From the NCBI GenBank assembly GCA_005880395.1, contig VBHQ01000162.1:1-33828 (forward strand): DNA of 33,828 bases, given 5' to 3'. A program made the position numbers and the translations under genes. Source of the DNA: Chloroflexota bacterium (GTDB lineage: Bacteria > Chloroflexota > Dormibacteria > CF-121). Below are positions 17,425-27,283 of this stretch, one piece after another (positions within the stretch are counted from its first letter, which is position 1; each line of letters starts with the position of its first letter). A model generated the notes under the pieces. That model was not told the origin of the DNA. It did not search any database and saw only the letters and a list, made by a program, of their open reading frames with translations.

Positions 17425-18872
17425 CCGACGCCGCCTCTGGGCGGCGATCGTTTTCGTTTTCCTTGGCGCGCTGGCGCTCCGGCTCTGGGGCATTAACTTC
17501 GGCCTCCCCGCCCTCTACCGTCCTGACGAAGACGTCCTCGTCGGACGGGCGATGGGAATCTTGCGCGGCGTCCTCGATCCGCACTTTGCCAACTGGCCCC
17601 ACCTCTACTTCAACCTGTCGGCAGCCTGGCTTGCCCTGCTTCGCCTTCCGGGATTGGTTTCTGGCCAGGCCTCGGGCTATCTCGGGGTGCGGATCCTCGA
17701 CGCGCTCCTGGGAAGCGTTACGGTCGTCGTCGCCTTTGTTTTCGGACGGCGTGCCTACGGCGCGCTGGCCGGCTTCTTCGCCGCGGTCACGACCGCCGTC
17801 GCCTTCCTCCATGTCCGCGATAGCCATTTCGGCACCGTGGACATCCCGCTCACGCTCGCCATTATCGGCGGGCTGTACGTCGCCTATCGCGGGCTGGCCA
17901 TGCGTGGCTGGCGGACGCTGGTGCTGAACGGGTTTCTGCTCGGAATCGCGACGAGTCTCAAGTACAACGGAGGCCTTTTGATCAGCGGCATCGCCGCCGC
18001 CGAGATCGTTCGCGCGCGGGCGCAAGAGACTGGCGCCCTGGTCGTGGTCCGGCGGCTGGCGATCATCGGGGTGATCGGCGTGGCGACGCTGATCGTGACC
18101 TCGCCTTTCCTGTTGCTGGATCCGTCGAACACCGGGCGGGGACTCGGCTACATCTTTTATCACCTCGAGGAACCAACGGCACCGGCGATTGGCTGGGTCG
18201 AGCTCAGCCGTGCCCTCTGGTTCGGCATCGATCCGGCGCTGGTGGTGGCTGGCATTGCCGGCGTGCTGTTGGCGGCCTGGCGGCGCGAGCCCGCGGACTG
18301 GATCCTGCTCACCTTCATCGGCACCTATGATCATCGCGGCCCTCCCATCGCTTGTCCACGATGTGCGCTACGACTTGCTGATCCAGCAAACCGATACCAG
18401 GACGCTTGCCTTCGACTGGCTGGCCCAGCATGTGGCGACCGGGAGCCGCGCCGCCGTCCCGTACATGGCTGGACCTGCGCATGACCAGGCGATGATCGAC
18501 AGCGGCGAACACAGTCACGGCGCGACGGATCCCTACGTGGCGAGCTTCCTCGACAGCCGGCTGGAAACGCAGTACACCATCCACGAGTTGACCGACGGGG
18601 ATTTGAGGCTGGCATCGCTGGACGGGTTCCGCCGGGAAGGCGTCCAGTACGTCGTCATCGGCTACCAGAGACCCGGAACTGGTTGCCGGGTCAGCAGCCG
18701 CCTCGAGCGGCTGCTCCAGCAGCAGGCGCGGCTGGTTGCCAGCTTCTCGCCCACCGCCGGATGCCCGGTCAGCGTCTTCGATCCGATCGATACCTATTAC
18801 GTCCCGCTGGCCGGATACAGCGGCTGGCTTCGCCCTGGGCCTCCCCTCCGGATCTACCAACTGCCGGGCTGA
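17381..18872 (+). pseudogene. GT39/ArnT-type membrane glycosyltransferase, split across frames with apparent internal loss
   Basis: N-terminal half LWAAIVFVFLGALALRLWGINFGLPALYRPDEDVLVGRAMG...LKYNGGLLISGIA...DWILLTFIGTY, then a frame change; C-terminal soluble part continues in another frame as MIIAALPSLVHDVRYDLLIQQTDTRTLAFDWLAQHV...LRIYQLPG. TTG start at 17381 is a guess. Confidence 0.7.
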
Positions 18873-18925
18873 ATGCAAATCAACCACTTGGCCGCGGACA
18901 AAAGTGGCCTCTATAGTGGAATCGA

Positions 18926-19252
18926 GTGAATCTGATCGCGCTGATCAAAGAGCGGGCGAAGTATTACAAGTGCCTGGCGTGCTCACAGGCGCTGGCCGAT
19001 TGCGACGTCAAGCTCCTCAACGAGGCGGACGCGCACTGTACCGTCGAGGTCACCTGCGCCAAGTGCGGCGTCAGCTTCGTCGCGGTGCTGCTCCTCAAAA
19101 AGGCGAAGCATCCCGATGGCCTTCCCAAGGCGGCGAGTGAGGGACCGATCAGCAGCGACGAGCTGCTCGACGTCCATGAACATCTCAGCCGATTCAACGG
19201 CTCATTCCACGAGCTGGTGCGCTGGCGTTCACCGCGCCGGCGATCCGTGTAG
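18926..19252 (+). CDS. Small zinc-ribbon-like hypothetical protein
   Basis: GTG start; two cysteine pairs in YYKCLACSQ...VEVTCAKCGVSF; promoter-like TTGGCC-N18-TATAGT immediately upstream. Confidence 0.7.
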   Translation: MNLIALIKERAKYYKCLACSQALADCDVKLLNEADAHCTVEVTCAKCGVSFVAVLLLKKAKHPDGLPKAASEGPISSDELLDVHEHLSRFNGSFHELVRWRSPRRRSV

Positions 19253-19304
19253 CCGGGCGCCCACCTCGTCGGTGACCGCCGGATCGCGCCATAGAATGGT
19301 GCCG

Positions 19305-20462
19305 GTGGTTTACCTCGATCATTCGGCGACCACGCCGCTGGATCCCGAAGTCCTACAGGCGATGATGCCGTATCTGACCGATGAGTTTGGCAACGCCTCG
19401 AGCGTCTATGGACTCGGCCAGCGCGCCCGACAGGCAATCGACGAGGCGCGCGACCAGGTGGCCGTCTTCTACGGGATTCCAGCCAAAGAAGTGATCTTCA
19501 CCTCCGGCGGCACCGAAGGCGACAATCTTGCGCTGCGCGGCGTCGCGTCCCGCAACGCCGACCGCGGCAAGCACATCGTTATTTCGTCGATCGAGCACGA
19601 CGCGGTGCTGCGCTCAGCGGAGGCGCTGGAGCACGATGGCTTCGAGGTGACCCGTTTGCCGGTCGATCGCGAGGGTGTGGTTCGACCCGGAGTCTTACGG
19701 GCGGCGCTTCGCCCCGACACCATCCTCGTCAGCATCATGCACGCCAACAATGAGATCGGCACGATCGAGCCGATTGCTGACCTGGTCAGGGTCACGCGCG
19801 AGCACAGCGCCGCGTATTTCCACACCGACGCGGTGCAGTCAACGGGAAAGATTCCAACCGGCGTCGACGACCTGGGGGTCGACCTGCTGTCGATGTCCGC
19901 CCACAAGCTGCATGGCCCCAAAGGGGTCGGCTGCCTGATCGTGCGCACCGGCGTCCGGATCGAGCCACAAATCCTGGGCGGCGGTCATGAGCGGAACCGC
20001 CGCGCCGGCACCGAGAACGTCGCCGGCATTGTCGGGTTAACCGCCGCGCTGCGCATCGCTCGCCGCGACTGGGATCAGAACACGGCGCAGCTGACGGCGC
20101 TTCGGAACCGCCTGATCGAAGGGATCCTGGCGACGATTCCAGGAACCGCGCTCACCGGACACCCAACAGACCGGCTGCCCCACCATGCGAGCTTTCTTTT
20201 CGAAGGCGTCGAAGGGGAATCGTTGCTGCTCCAATTGGACATGGAGGGGATCGCCGCCTCTTCCGGCTCGGCGTGTACGTCCGGTTCGCTTGAACCGAGC
20301 CACGTCATCCTCGCCCTCGGCTATCCGCGGGAGCGTGCCCTTGGAAGCCTGCGGCTCTCGGTTGGCAAGGGAAATACCAACGCCGACGTCGATCTTCTGC
20401 TCGACCGGCTGCCAACCATGGTTAGCCGATTGCGGACGATGGCGCCGATCTCCGCCGCTTGA
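19305..20462 (+). CDS. Cysteine desulfurase (NifS/IscS family)
   Basis: VYLDHSATTPLDPEV, SGGTEGDNLALRG, HTDAVQSTGKIP, SAHKLHGPKGVG, SSGSACTSGSLEPSHV. Start could be ATG 19296, GTG 19299 or GTG 19305. Confidence 0.93.
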   Translation: MVYLDHSATTPLDPEVLQAMMPYLTDEFGNASSVYGLGQRARQAIDEARDQVAVFYGIPAKEVIFTSGGTEGDNLALRGVASRNADRGKHIVISSIEHDAVLRSAEALEHDGFEVTRLPVDREGVVRPGVLRAALRPDTILVSIMHANNEIGTIEPIADLVRVTREHSAAYFHTDAVQSTGKIPTGVDDLGVDLLSMSAHKLHGPKGVGCLIVRTGVRIEPQILGGGHERNRRAGTENVAGIVGLTAALRIARRDWDQNTAQLTALRNRLIEGILATIPGTALTGHPTDRLPHHASFLFEGVEGESLLLQLDMEGIAASSGSACTSGSLEPSHVILALGYPRERALGSLRLSVGKGNTNADVDLLLDRLPTMVSRLRTMAPISAA

Positions 20463-20471
20463 GCACCGGCC

Positions 20472-20846
20472 ATGCCCGAGAAGTTTTACAGCGTCGCAGA
20501 GGCGAACGCCCTGATTCCCAGCCTCCGTAGCCTCCTACCGCGGATTCGCGAGACGCAGCAGGCGCTGGCGCAGGATAAAACCCTGGCACGAGTTCGAGAA
20601 AAGGCCGCGCACAACGGCGGCGGCCAACCGGGTCGGCACCTCAGCGAGATGACGCGAACGCTGGAACAGGATCTCCATCAGTTAGAGGAGTGGGGTATCG
20701 TGCTGCGCGATCCACACATCGGCCTCATCGATTTTTTCCATCGGCGCGAAGGGCAAACGGTCTTCCTTTGCTGGAAGCTCGATGAGTCAGCGGTCGAGTG
20801 GTGGCATCCGGTCGACACCGGGGTTGCCGGCAGACAGCGCCTCTAA
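20472..20846 (+). CDS. DUF2203 family protein
   Basis: MPEKFYSVAEANALIPSLRSLLPRIRE...LEEWGIVLRDPHIGLIDFFHRREGQTVFLCWKLDE...WWHPVDTG. Confidence 0.88.
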   Translation: MPEKFYSVAEANALIPSLRSLLPRIRETQQALAQDKTLARVREKAAHNGGGQPGRHLSEMTRTLEQDLHQLEEWGIVLRDPHIGLIDFFHRREGQTVFLCWKLDESAVEWWHPVDTGVAGRQRL

Positions 20847-21934
20847 CCGCTCCGGAAGATGAAGCCGATGAGGAACAGCAGCACGATCAGCGATGAAATC
20901 GCGAGCGCGATGATCCCCAGCAACCGTCCGGTGTTGGCCCGGTCGGCCCCCTGCCAGGTTTCCGGTTCACGCCGAATGGCGGTCCGCGCGCGACTGCCGA
21001 AGACGATGGCGAGGACGCCGGTCGGAATGCCGATCGGTGGGAACCATGCAAAGACGAGCGAGGTAATTCCCCAGGCCATGGCTTGGCCGGCGTGCCGGTG
21101 CATCGCCCGGGCCGGTGAAACGCCCTCGCGTTCAGCCAACAGATCGAGCGCGGCCAGCGGCCCGCCTGAAGCAACGACGTCGGGCAAGGCGGCGCGCAAC
21201 GCCGGCTCGGCGCTCTTCGCCAGCGCCTGACGGCGAAAGGCCGGCAGCCCTTCTCGCCGGGCCGCGTAGGCGACCACGAGGCGGCGCAGCGCCGGATCGA
21301 TCGGGCGGTCGAGTGGCATGGGGACACCTGCGGCGCTTGCCGTTTGGTCCACCTCGACGGTCGGCGGGGGCGCCCAGATCGAGGCGGGCGTGGGCGGCGG
21401 CTCGACTGGGGCTTGTGCACTGCCGCTGCCCAGGTCATACAGGTTGATCCGCTCGCGATCGCGAACGACCAGCGTGCCGGCGGCAAAATCGCCGAGCCGC
21501 TTCGCCCGCCGGTTGGCGAACATGACCACGATGCCCACCGCGTAGAGGACGGGCAGGAAATCGACCACCCGCACCAGGTTGCGAGTGACCGCCTGGCCGG
21601 TCGTCAGGGGCTCGCCCTGGTCACCGACCACCCGCAGTCGCACCGCGCGCTTGCCCACGGTTTGCCCATTCATCGCCGCCTCGCTGATCATGAAATAGCC
21701 CGCGAGCAGGACGAAGGTAAGGATCAGCTCGACGAGCAGGGCTAACTCCCCGGCATTGAAAAGCCCGGCGAGTGATGCGGCAAGGATCGTGATCACGAGC
21801 TGGATCAGGCCAATCGCCACCACGTCGAGGACCTGGGCCAGGAAGCGGCTGCCAATCCCCGCGGTCTCGTACTGAAACGCCACCCGTTCCGGGGTCGAAA
21901 CGACCAGGTCCTCGGAAGCGTCGGGAGGCTGCAT
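20843..21934 (-). CDS. RDD family membrane protein
   Basis: [34 protein letters not shown]...[14 protein letters not shown]...[21 protein letters not shown]-terminal DUF4190-like TM pair. Confidence 0.88.
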   Translation of the reverse strand: MQPPDASEDLVVSTPERVAFQYETAGIGSRFLAQVLDVVAIGLIQLVITILAASLAGLFNAGELALLVELILTFVLLAGYFMISEAAMNGQTVGKRAVRLRVVGDQGEPLTTGQAVTRNLVRVVDFLPVLYAVGIVVMFANRRAKRLGDFAAGTLVVRDRERINLYDLGSGSAQAPVEPPPTPASIWAPPPTVEVDQTASAAGVPMPLDRPIDPALRRLVVAYAARREGLPAFRRQALAKSAEPALRAALPDVVASGGPLAALDLLAEREGVSPARAMHRHAGQAMAWGITSLVFAWFPPIGIPTGVLAIVFGSRARTAIRREPETWQGADRANTGRLLGIIALAISSLIVLLFLIGFIFRSG

Positions 21935-22026
21935 GCCCGCAGTCTAACGAGGGATTCTCGAGTCGCCGTCGCAGGGATGCGACAGCCCTGGAAGGGGGTA
22001 GCGCCGTGCTCCGTCATGATGGGCCC

Positions 22027-23016
22027 ATGCGCGCGGATGAATTCGTCACCCGCCGCCGGCCCGAATGGGACCGGCTGGAGAAACTCCTGGCGCGGGCGGG
22101 GACCGGGCGCATCGGCGGCCTCCGTCCCACCGAGGTGCTTTCCCTGGCGGGACTGTACCGGCGGGCGACAGCCGACCTGGCGCGGGCCAAACGGGATTGG
22201 CCGACCGAACCAGTGGCCGCGTACTTGAACGGCCTGGTCGCTCGTGGTCATGCCGCCGTATACCGGGGAGGCGGGAATGCGATCGAACGGCTCGCTTTCT
22301 TCTATCGACGCACGTTGCCGCAGACGTATCGAGCCGCGGCCCCATACCTGATCGCGTCCGCGCTGTTGCTCTTCGGCCCGGCCGTGCTTGCCTTCATCGC
22401 GATCACCCTCGACCCTTCGCTCGCCTACGCGCTCGTCCCACCGCAGTTGGTGCAATTGATCCATAGCCATCATCTCTGGACGCAGATCCCCGAGTCAGAG
22501 CGGCCCCTGATGTCGGGCGTGATCATGACGAACAACATCGGCGTCTCGATGCTGGCCTTCGCCTTTGGCGTGCTGCTCGCGCTGCCAACCATCTACGTGC
22601 TGATCACGAACGGCATTCAGCTCGGCGCATTGCTCGGGCTCACCAACGCCTACGGAATCGCTCCCGGGCTGATCGACTTTGTCATCGCCCACGGCGTGAT
22701 CGAGCTGTCGGTGGTCGTCGCGGCCGGGGCTTCTGGCCTGATGCTGGGGTGGGCCCTCTTACTCCCCGGGGCCTATCGACGACGCGATGCGCTCGTGCTC
22801 GCGGCGCGGCGGGCCGTCATCATCCTCGCCGGCATGGCACCGATGCTGGTAATTGCCGGGATCATCGAGGGCAACCTGAGCCCCTCCGGGGCTCCCACCA
22901 TCATCAAGGTCGTCGTCGGCGTCGGCAGTGGCGTACTGCTCTACAGTTACCTGCTGTTCAGCGGGCGCCCGTCCGGGGAGGCTCAGAGCAGCGCGCGCTC
23001 CTTCAACTCGAGGTAG
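22027..23016 (+). CDS. SpoIIM-like (stage II sporulation protein M family) membrane protein
   Basis: [102 protein letters not shown]. Confidence 0.88.
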   Translation: MRADEFVTRRRPEWDRLEKLLARAGTGRIGGLRPTEVLSLAGLYRRATADLARAKRDWPTEPVAAYLNGLVARGHAAVYRGGGNAIERLAFFYRRTLPQTYRAAAPYLIASALLLFGPAVLAFIAITLDPSLAYALVPPQLVQLIHSHHLWTQIPESERPLMSGVIMTNNIGVSMLAFAFGVLLALPTIYVLITNGIQLGALLGLTNAYGIAPGLIDFVIAHGVIELSVVVAAGASGLMLGWALLLPGAYRRRDALVLAARRAVIILAGMAPMLVIAGIIEGNLSPSGAPTIIKVVVGVGSGVLLYSYLLFSGRPSGEAQSSARSFNSR

Positions 23017-24302
23017 CGCTCGACCAGCGAGGGGCTGAGCCGGCCCGCCTCCACGTCGACGCCCAGGACGCCACCCTGGCGGAGCTGCTCGAAGCTGGCA
23101 CGCCGCGCCGAGAGCAATTCCTCGGCGGCCGCCCATTCGTAGGCCCGGCCCACCGCGTCGATCGGTGCATCGCGAGCGGCGAGCAGCTCTGGGTCCGACA
23201 TCGCGACCACCATCACCAGGTGGCGCCGGCTCAACCGGACGGCATGCGCGACGAGGTCGCGGCTGGCCTCGGGATCCAGGACGTCGGTGAGCACGACGAC
23301 CAGCGAACGCCGGCTGACACGAAGGGCAAGGTGGCCGAAGGCTTCGGCAAAGTCGGGCTCGCTGTACTCCGCTTTGACGTCGTACAGGACCTTGTTGATG
23401 TGGCTCACCTGGGCGGCGCCGCGCTGGGGCGCGACAAAGCGCCGCACCGCGTCGCTGAAGGTCATGATGCCGACGCGGTCTCCCTGGCTCTGGGCCACCC
23501 AGGCCAGCAGCAGGGCGGCGTTGACCGAGTGATCGAGCTTGGTCAGCAACCCGGCAGGCGCCGTCATCAGCCGGCCGCAATCGAGCGCGAGGATCGCCTG
23601 CTGGCCTCGTTCGGCCTCCACCTCCATCGCCACTGGACTGTCGCGGCGCGCCGTCGCCTTCCAGCTGATGCGGCGAAAGTCGTCGCCCGGCAGGTACTCA
23701 CGCAAACCCGCAAACGAGGTGGTGGCGCCGGGCGGACGCGCCCGCCGCAGACCGAGCATGATGCGCATGCCTCGTCGAAGCGTGAGGTCGTAGCGTTTGA
23801 CGGCGAGGACGTCCGGATAGACGGCGGCGGCTTCGTCGGCCTTGATGCGCACCTGCCGCATGAGCCAACCACCTGGTCGCCAGCAGCGGACATCCACCGG
23901 GCCGAAGCGATAGCTGCCGCGGTGCGACGGCTCGACGGTGTACTCGGCTGTAAGCAACCCTTCTTGATCGAACGATCCGGCAATCACGCGCCGGTCCGGT
24001 CGTAGCTCGAGCGGCACATGGTCAGCGACCTCAGCAGGAAGACCCGCGGCGCCGCCATGAGCCACGAGCACCTGGATCGCCTGGATCTCGCCCAGCGAAA
24101 ACGGTTGTGGCAGGACCCGGCTGGCCGCAAAACCAGAGGCGCCCGGCAGCCGGGCGGCATCGGCGACCGCGATCCCGACCAGCACCACGTAGTACCCCAG
24201 CACCAGCAGCAAGAACGCCGGGTGGACGGTGATCAGAATGATCAGCGGGACGCCCACCAGCAAGCCGACCATCAGGCGCCGCTGCGGGACCAGCGTCAAC
24301 AC
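22983..24302 (-). CDS. DUF58 domain protein
   Basis: [58 protein letters not shown]-like region. Confidence 0.92.
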   Translation of the reverse strand: MLTLVPQRRLMVGLLVGVPLIILITVHPAFLLLVLGYYVVLVGIAVADAARLPGASGFAASRVLPQPFSLGEIQAIQVLVAHGGAAGLPAEVADHVPLELRPDRRVIAGSFDQEGLLTAEYTVEPSHRGSYRFGPVDVRCWRPGGWLMRQVRIKADEAAAVYPDVLAVKRYDLTLRRGMRIMLGLRRARPPGATTSFAGLREYLPGDDFRRISWKATARRDSPVAMEVEAERGQQAILALDCGRLMTAPAGLLTKLDHSVNAALLLAWVAQSQGDRVGIMTFSDAVRRFVAPQRGAAQVSHINKVLYDVKAEYSEPDFAEAFGHLALRVSRRSLVVVLTDVLDPEASRDLVAHAVRLSRRHLVMVVAMSDPELLAARDAPIDAVGRAYEWAAAEELLSARRASFEQLRQGGVLGVDVEAGRLSPSLVERYLELKERALL

Positions 24303-24309
24303 GGCGCCG

Positions 24310-25257
24310 TCAGCGCGGCGGCGTCACCCGGGCGATCACCGCGTCCAGCAGGCTGTCGGAGGTCTGACCCGCGACCTCAGCCTCGGGACGGAGCAGCAGT
24401 CGGTGGCGAAAGGTCGGACGGAGCAGCGATTTGACATCGTCCGGCGTGACGTAATCGCGGCCGTCGAACGCCGCGGCCGCTTTAGCCGCGAGGAGCAGGA
24501 GCACCTCGGCGCGCGGGCTCGCCCCCAGGATCAACTCGGCAGCCTGCCGGGTGGCGACCGCCAGCTCGATGATGTAGCGCCGAATCTTCTCCTCGACCGT
24601 CACCCGGCGCGCCTCGTCGCGAGACTCCGCGATCGCGGCGGCGCCGAGGATCGGTTCGACGCCGGCCTTTGCGGGGTCGCGGAGCTCGACGCCTGCGTCC
24701 CATCGGCGCAACATCTCGAGCTCCTGCTCGGGCGTCGGGTACCCCATGAACGCCTTGAAGAGAAACCGGTCCTGCTGCGCCTCCGGCAAGGGAAACGTTC
24801 CCTCGTATTCGATCGGGTTCTGCGTGGCCAGCACGATAAAGGGGTCGGGCAACGGCAGCTGCTTGCCCTCCAGGCTCACGCCGCGCTCCTCCATTGACTC
24901 GAGCAAGGCCGCCTGGACCTTCGCCGGGGCGCGGTTGATTTCGTCCGCCAGCAGCACGTTGGTGAAAACCGGTCCCTGCCGGATCCGAAACGAGCGCGTC
25001 TGCAGGTCATAGATCGAGGTGCCAACGATATCTGCCGGCATGAGATCCGGTGTGAACTGGATACGCCCATACTCGAGGGAGAGCAGGCGCGCCATCGTCT
25101 TCGCCAGCAGCGTCTTGGCCACCCCCGGCACGCCCTCGATCAGCACGTGCCCCTGCGCGATCAGCGCCAGCGCGCAGAGGCGGACGGCCTCGTCCTGGCC
25201 GACCACGGCCTTGGCGGCTTCTGCCCGAAACTTCGCGTAGAACTCGGCGGCGGTCAT
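24310..25257 (-). CDS. MoxR family AAA+ ATPase
   Basis: VVGQDEAVRLCALALIAQGHVLIEGVPGVAKTLLAKTMA, VLLADEINRAPAKVQAALLESMEERGVSLEGKQLPLPDPFIVLATQNPIEYEGTFPLPEAQQDRFLFK. Confidence 0.96.
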   Translation of the reverse strand: MTAAEFYAKFRAEAAKAVVGQDEAVRLCALALIAQGHVLIEGVPGVAKTLLAKTMARLLSLEYGRIQFTPDLMPADIVGTSIYDLQTRSFRIRQGPVFTNVLLADEINRAPAKVQAALLESMEERGVSLEGKQLPLPDPFIVLATQNPIEYEGTFPLPEAQQDRFLFKAFMGYPTPEQELEMLRRWDAGVELRDPAKAGVEPILGAAAIAESRDEARRVTVEEKIRRYIIELAVATRQAAELILGASPRAEVLLLLAAKAAAAFDGRDYVTPDDVKSLLRPTFRHRLLLRPEAEVAGQTSDSLLDAVIARVTPPR

Positions 25258-26390
25258 GATCGCTCCCCCTTCCCGATGGACGCAGCTGCAACTGGATAGG
25301 CGAGGGCGTGCAACCGGCGGGCGATCGTCAGGACCTCCTGCTCAGAGGTCGGGGCCGTGGCCAGCGAGGCTTCAACACCGGCCAGTTCCGCGGCGATCGC
25401 CGGAGCCCGCTGGGCGAGCGCTTGCGAGACAAGCGTCGGCGGCGTCTCCTGGCTGAGGCCCACCCGCTCCGCCACGGTTCGCCGGGTGGCACCGAGCAAG
25501 GTCTCCAACGCGACCGAGCGGGCTCCGGTTCGATGCAGGAGGCTGCCGACGGCGGCAGCATACTCCGCCGTCGAACGATCGGCCCGCGGCTGCAACGGAA
25601 TCGCCGGGCCAAAAGCTCGGCCGCGCGACGCCAGGCCGATCAAGATGACGAGCACCGCCAGGGTTAGCGCCGCGCCCCAGGCCGTCGAGAGCCACGCGAC
25701 CGCGGGCGACGCGCCGGCGGCGGCGCCGTGGTGGAATTCGTCGAAGAGCACCGACCCACCCGCCGGCGTCATGGCGACCAGGTCGGCGGCGAAGCGCCCA
25801 TTGTCGGCAAGGGTCAGGTATCCATTACACAGAACGAGCGGATCGGTGAGCGCGAGCAGGGTTCCCGAGCCAATCGTCGACCGAACGGCGAGGACGTCGC
25901 CATGGCCGTTGCGCAACAAGGGGACCTGCGTGGAATTGGGCCGGAAGGCGAGCGCTTGCTGGGCTCCCGAAAGCGAATTGACGCCGCCGAAGACGGGAGC
26001 CGCCGCCGTGGCGGCCGCGTCGACGCCGGCCGAGGTTCGCTGGAGGCCGAACTGCCGGTCGAGATCCGGGTCGCCACCCTCCGAGCCATAGACCACGACA
26101 TTGCCGGCACCGATCCAGGCCTGGAGCTGCTGGGCTTCGGTGATGCTATAGCCACTGGTGGGCGTAAAGACGAAGAGCAAGGAGGGCGACGCCGGGAGGG
26201 AGAAGTCGCCCTCGACGGTTCCGGTGGTGTGTCCGAGCGCCTGGGCATAGGCGCGGAGGGCCGACGTGCCATTGCCGCCGTCGCTTTGGGAGCTGTGGTC
26301 GGGCGAGTCGTTTGCGGAGGTGCCGCGCAACGTGACGACGATCGCGATCAAGGCGATCAAGACGGCGAAGCCGAGCCAGGAGCGTCGCAT
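25254..26390 (-). CDS. DUF4350 domain membrane protein
   Basis: N-terminal TM, NGTSALRAYAQALGHTTGTV, VVYGSEGG, LTDPLVLCNGYLTLADNGRFAADL, FDEFHHG, second TM; located between moxR and the DUF4129 gene. Confidence 0.82.
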   Translation of the reverse strand: MRRSWLGFAVLIALIAIVVTLRGTSANDSPDHSSQSDGGNGTSALRAYAQALGHTTGTVEGDFSLPASPSLLFVFTPTSGYSITEAQQLQAWIGAGNVVVYGSEGGDPDLDRQFGLQRTSAGVDAAATAAAPVFGGVNSLSGAQQALAFRPNSTQVPLLRNGHGDVLAVRSTIGSGTLLALTDPLVLCNGYLTLADNGRFAADLVAMTPAGGSVLFDEFHHGAAAGASPAVAWLSTAWGAALTLAVLVILIGLASRGRAFGPAIPLQPRADRSTAEYAAAVGSLLHRTGARSVALETLLGATRRTVAERVGLSQETPPTLVSQALAQRAPAIAAELAGVEASLATAPTSEQEVLTIARRLHALAYPVAAASIGKGERS

Positions 26391-27277
26391 TATGCCGCCT
26401 TGCGGAATCGCAGAGCGGCCTCAGCCGCTCGGGCGTAACCTGCCTGGTCCAGCGGACGATTGCCGTAGCTGGCTTCTTCGAACGAACGGAGCAGCGGCCG
26501 CAGCGCCTCCGGTTGATCGGCGCGCGAGAAGAGCTCCCGGACGGTGTCGGGGCTCCGGTCCCAGGCTCGCTCGCCACTGAGTCGCACCGCCACGCCGCCG
26601 GCGAGCGCACGAACGGCGCCCACGTAATCGCCGGCCGTCGCCATCCGGTCCGCTTCGGCAAAGAAATTCAATGACGGTGGCGCTGGCGTTGGCCCGGTCG
26701 TCGGCCTCGCCTGGCGCCCACCGAGGGTAATGGCTCCGCGAATCGGCCAGAGGATGATCGACAGGATGACCAGCCCTGCGAGAACGAACCAGATCCACAG
26801 TGGCACATTGAGATGAAGGTTGCCGACGCCGAGCCAGGACAAGAAGCGACGGATGCCGTTGAGGATCCCGCCGATGATGCGTTCGGCCAGGCTTGGCCCG
26901 CTGCTGAGCCCGGCGTAGCGCGGCATCGCCAGCACGTCGTGGAGGTCCCGCTGCGCGAGCCCGGGATCGGGGGTGTCCACATGCTGCTGCAGCGCCTGGT
27001 ACAGCGCCTGCAAGCGCTGGTCGGCATCGACGAGATTTGGCTCAGCGCTGCGGAGATCGCGAAGGATTTCGGGCTGGGGGGGGCCGGGCGCAATTTCAAG
27101 CACCTGGAGGGCTTGGTCGACCGCCGGGGCGTCACCCTTCTCGGCGAACTGCACCAGCGAGAGCGCGTGGTGGATCGCGCCGGCGTAGTCGTCGACCGAC
27201 GTTTGCGCCGCCGCGGGCTGTGCCGAGAAGACGCTAACGAGGAGGGCCAGGACGGGAAGCGCGGCTCGCGTACGCAG
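26390..27277 (-). CDS. DUF4129 domain protein with N-terminal signal peptide; no canonical start codon for the full-length form
   Basis: Reading frame continues upstream of the listed GTG (27154) as LRTRAALPVLALLVSVFSAQPAAAQTSVDDYAGAIHHALSLVQFAEKGD, back to a CTG at 27277-27275 and then CCC ACG after an in-frame TAG. C-terminal DUF4129 signature VRALAGGVAVRLSGERAWDRSPDTVRELFSRA. Confidence 0.65.
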   Translation of the reverse strand: MRTRAALPVLALLVSVFSAQPAAAQTSVDDYAGAIHHALSLVQFAEKGDAPAVDQALQVLEIAPGPPQPEILRDLRSAEPNLVDADQRLQALYQALQQHVDTPDPGLAQRDLHDVLAMPRYAGLSSGPSLAERIIGGILNGIRRFLSWLGVGNLHLNVPLWIWFVLAGLVILSIILWPIRGAITLGGRQARPTTGPTPAPPSLNFFAEADRMATAGDYVGAVRALAGGVAVRLSGERAWDRSPDTVRELFSRADQPEALRPLLRSFEEASYGNRPLDQAGYARAAEAALRFRKAA

Positions 27278-27283
27278 CGTGGG

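Noticed and set aside
22027-23016. SpoIIM homologue as evidence of sporulation
   Set aside because: SpoIIM-family proteins occur in many non-sporulating bacteria in this RDD/DUF58/MoxR context; no other sporulation genes are present.
22749-24005. 418-aa plus-strand ORF
   Set aside because: Overlaps the SpoIIM gene out of frame and runs antisense to DUF58; low-complexity R/H/G-rich translation typical of a shadow ORF.
27076-27083. Run of eight G (C8 on coding strand) inside the DUF4129 gene
   Set aside because: Possible indel hotspot, but the reading frame continues intact through it.
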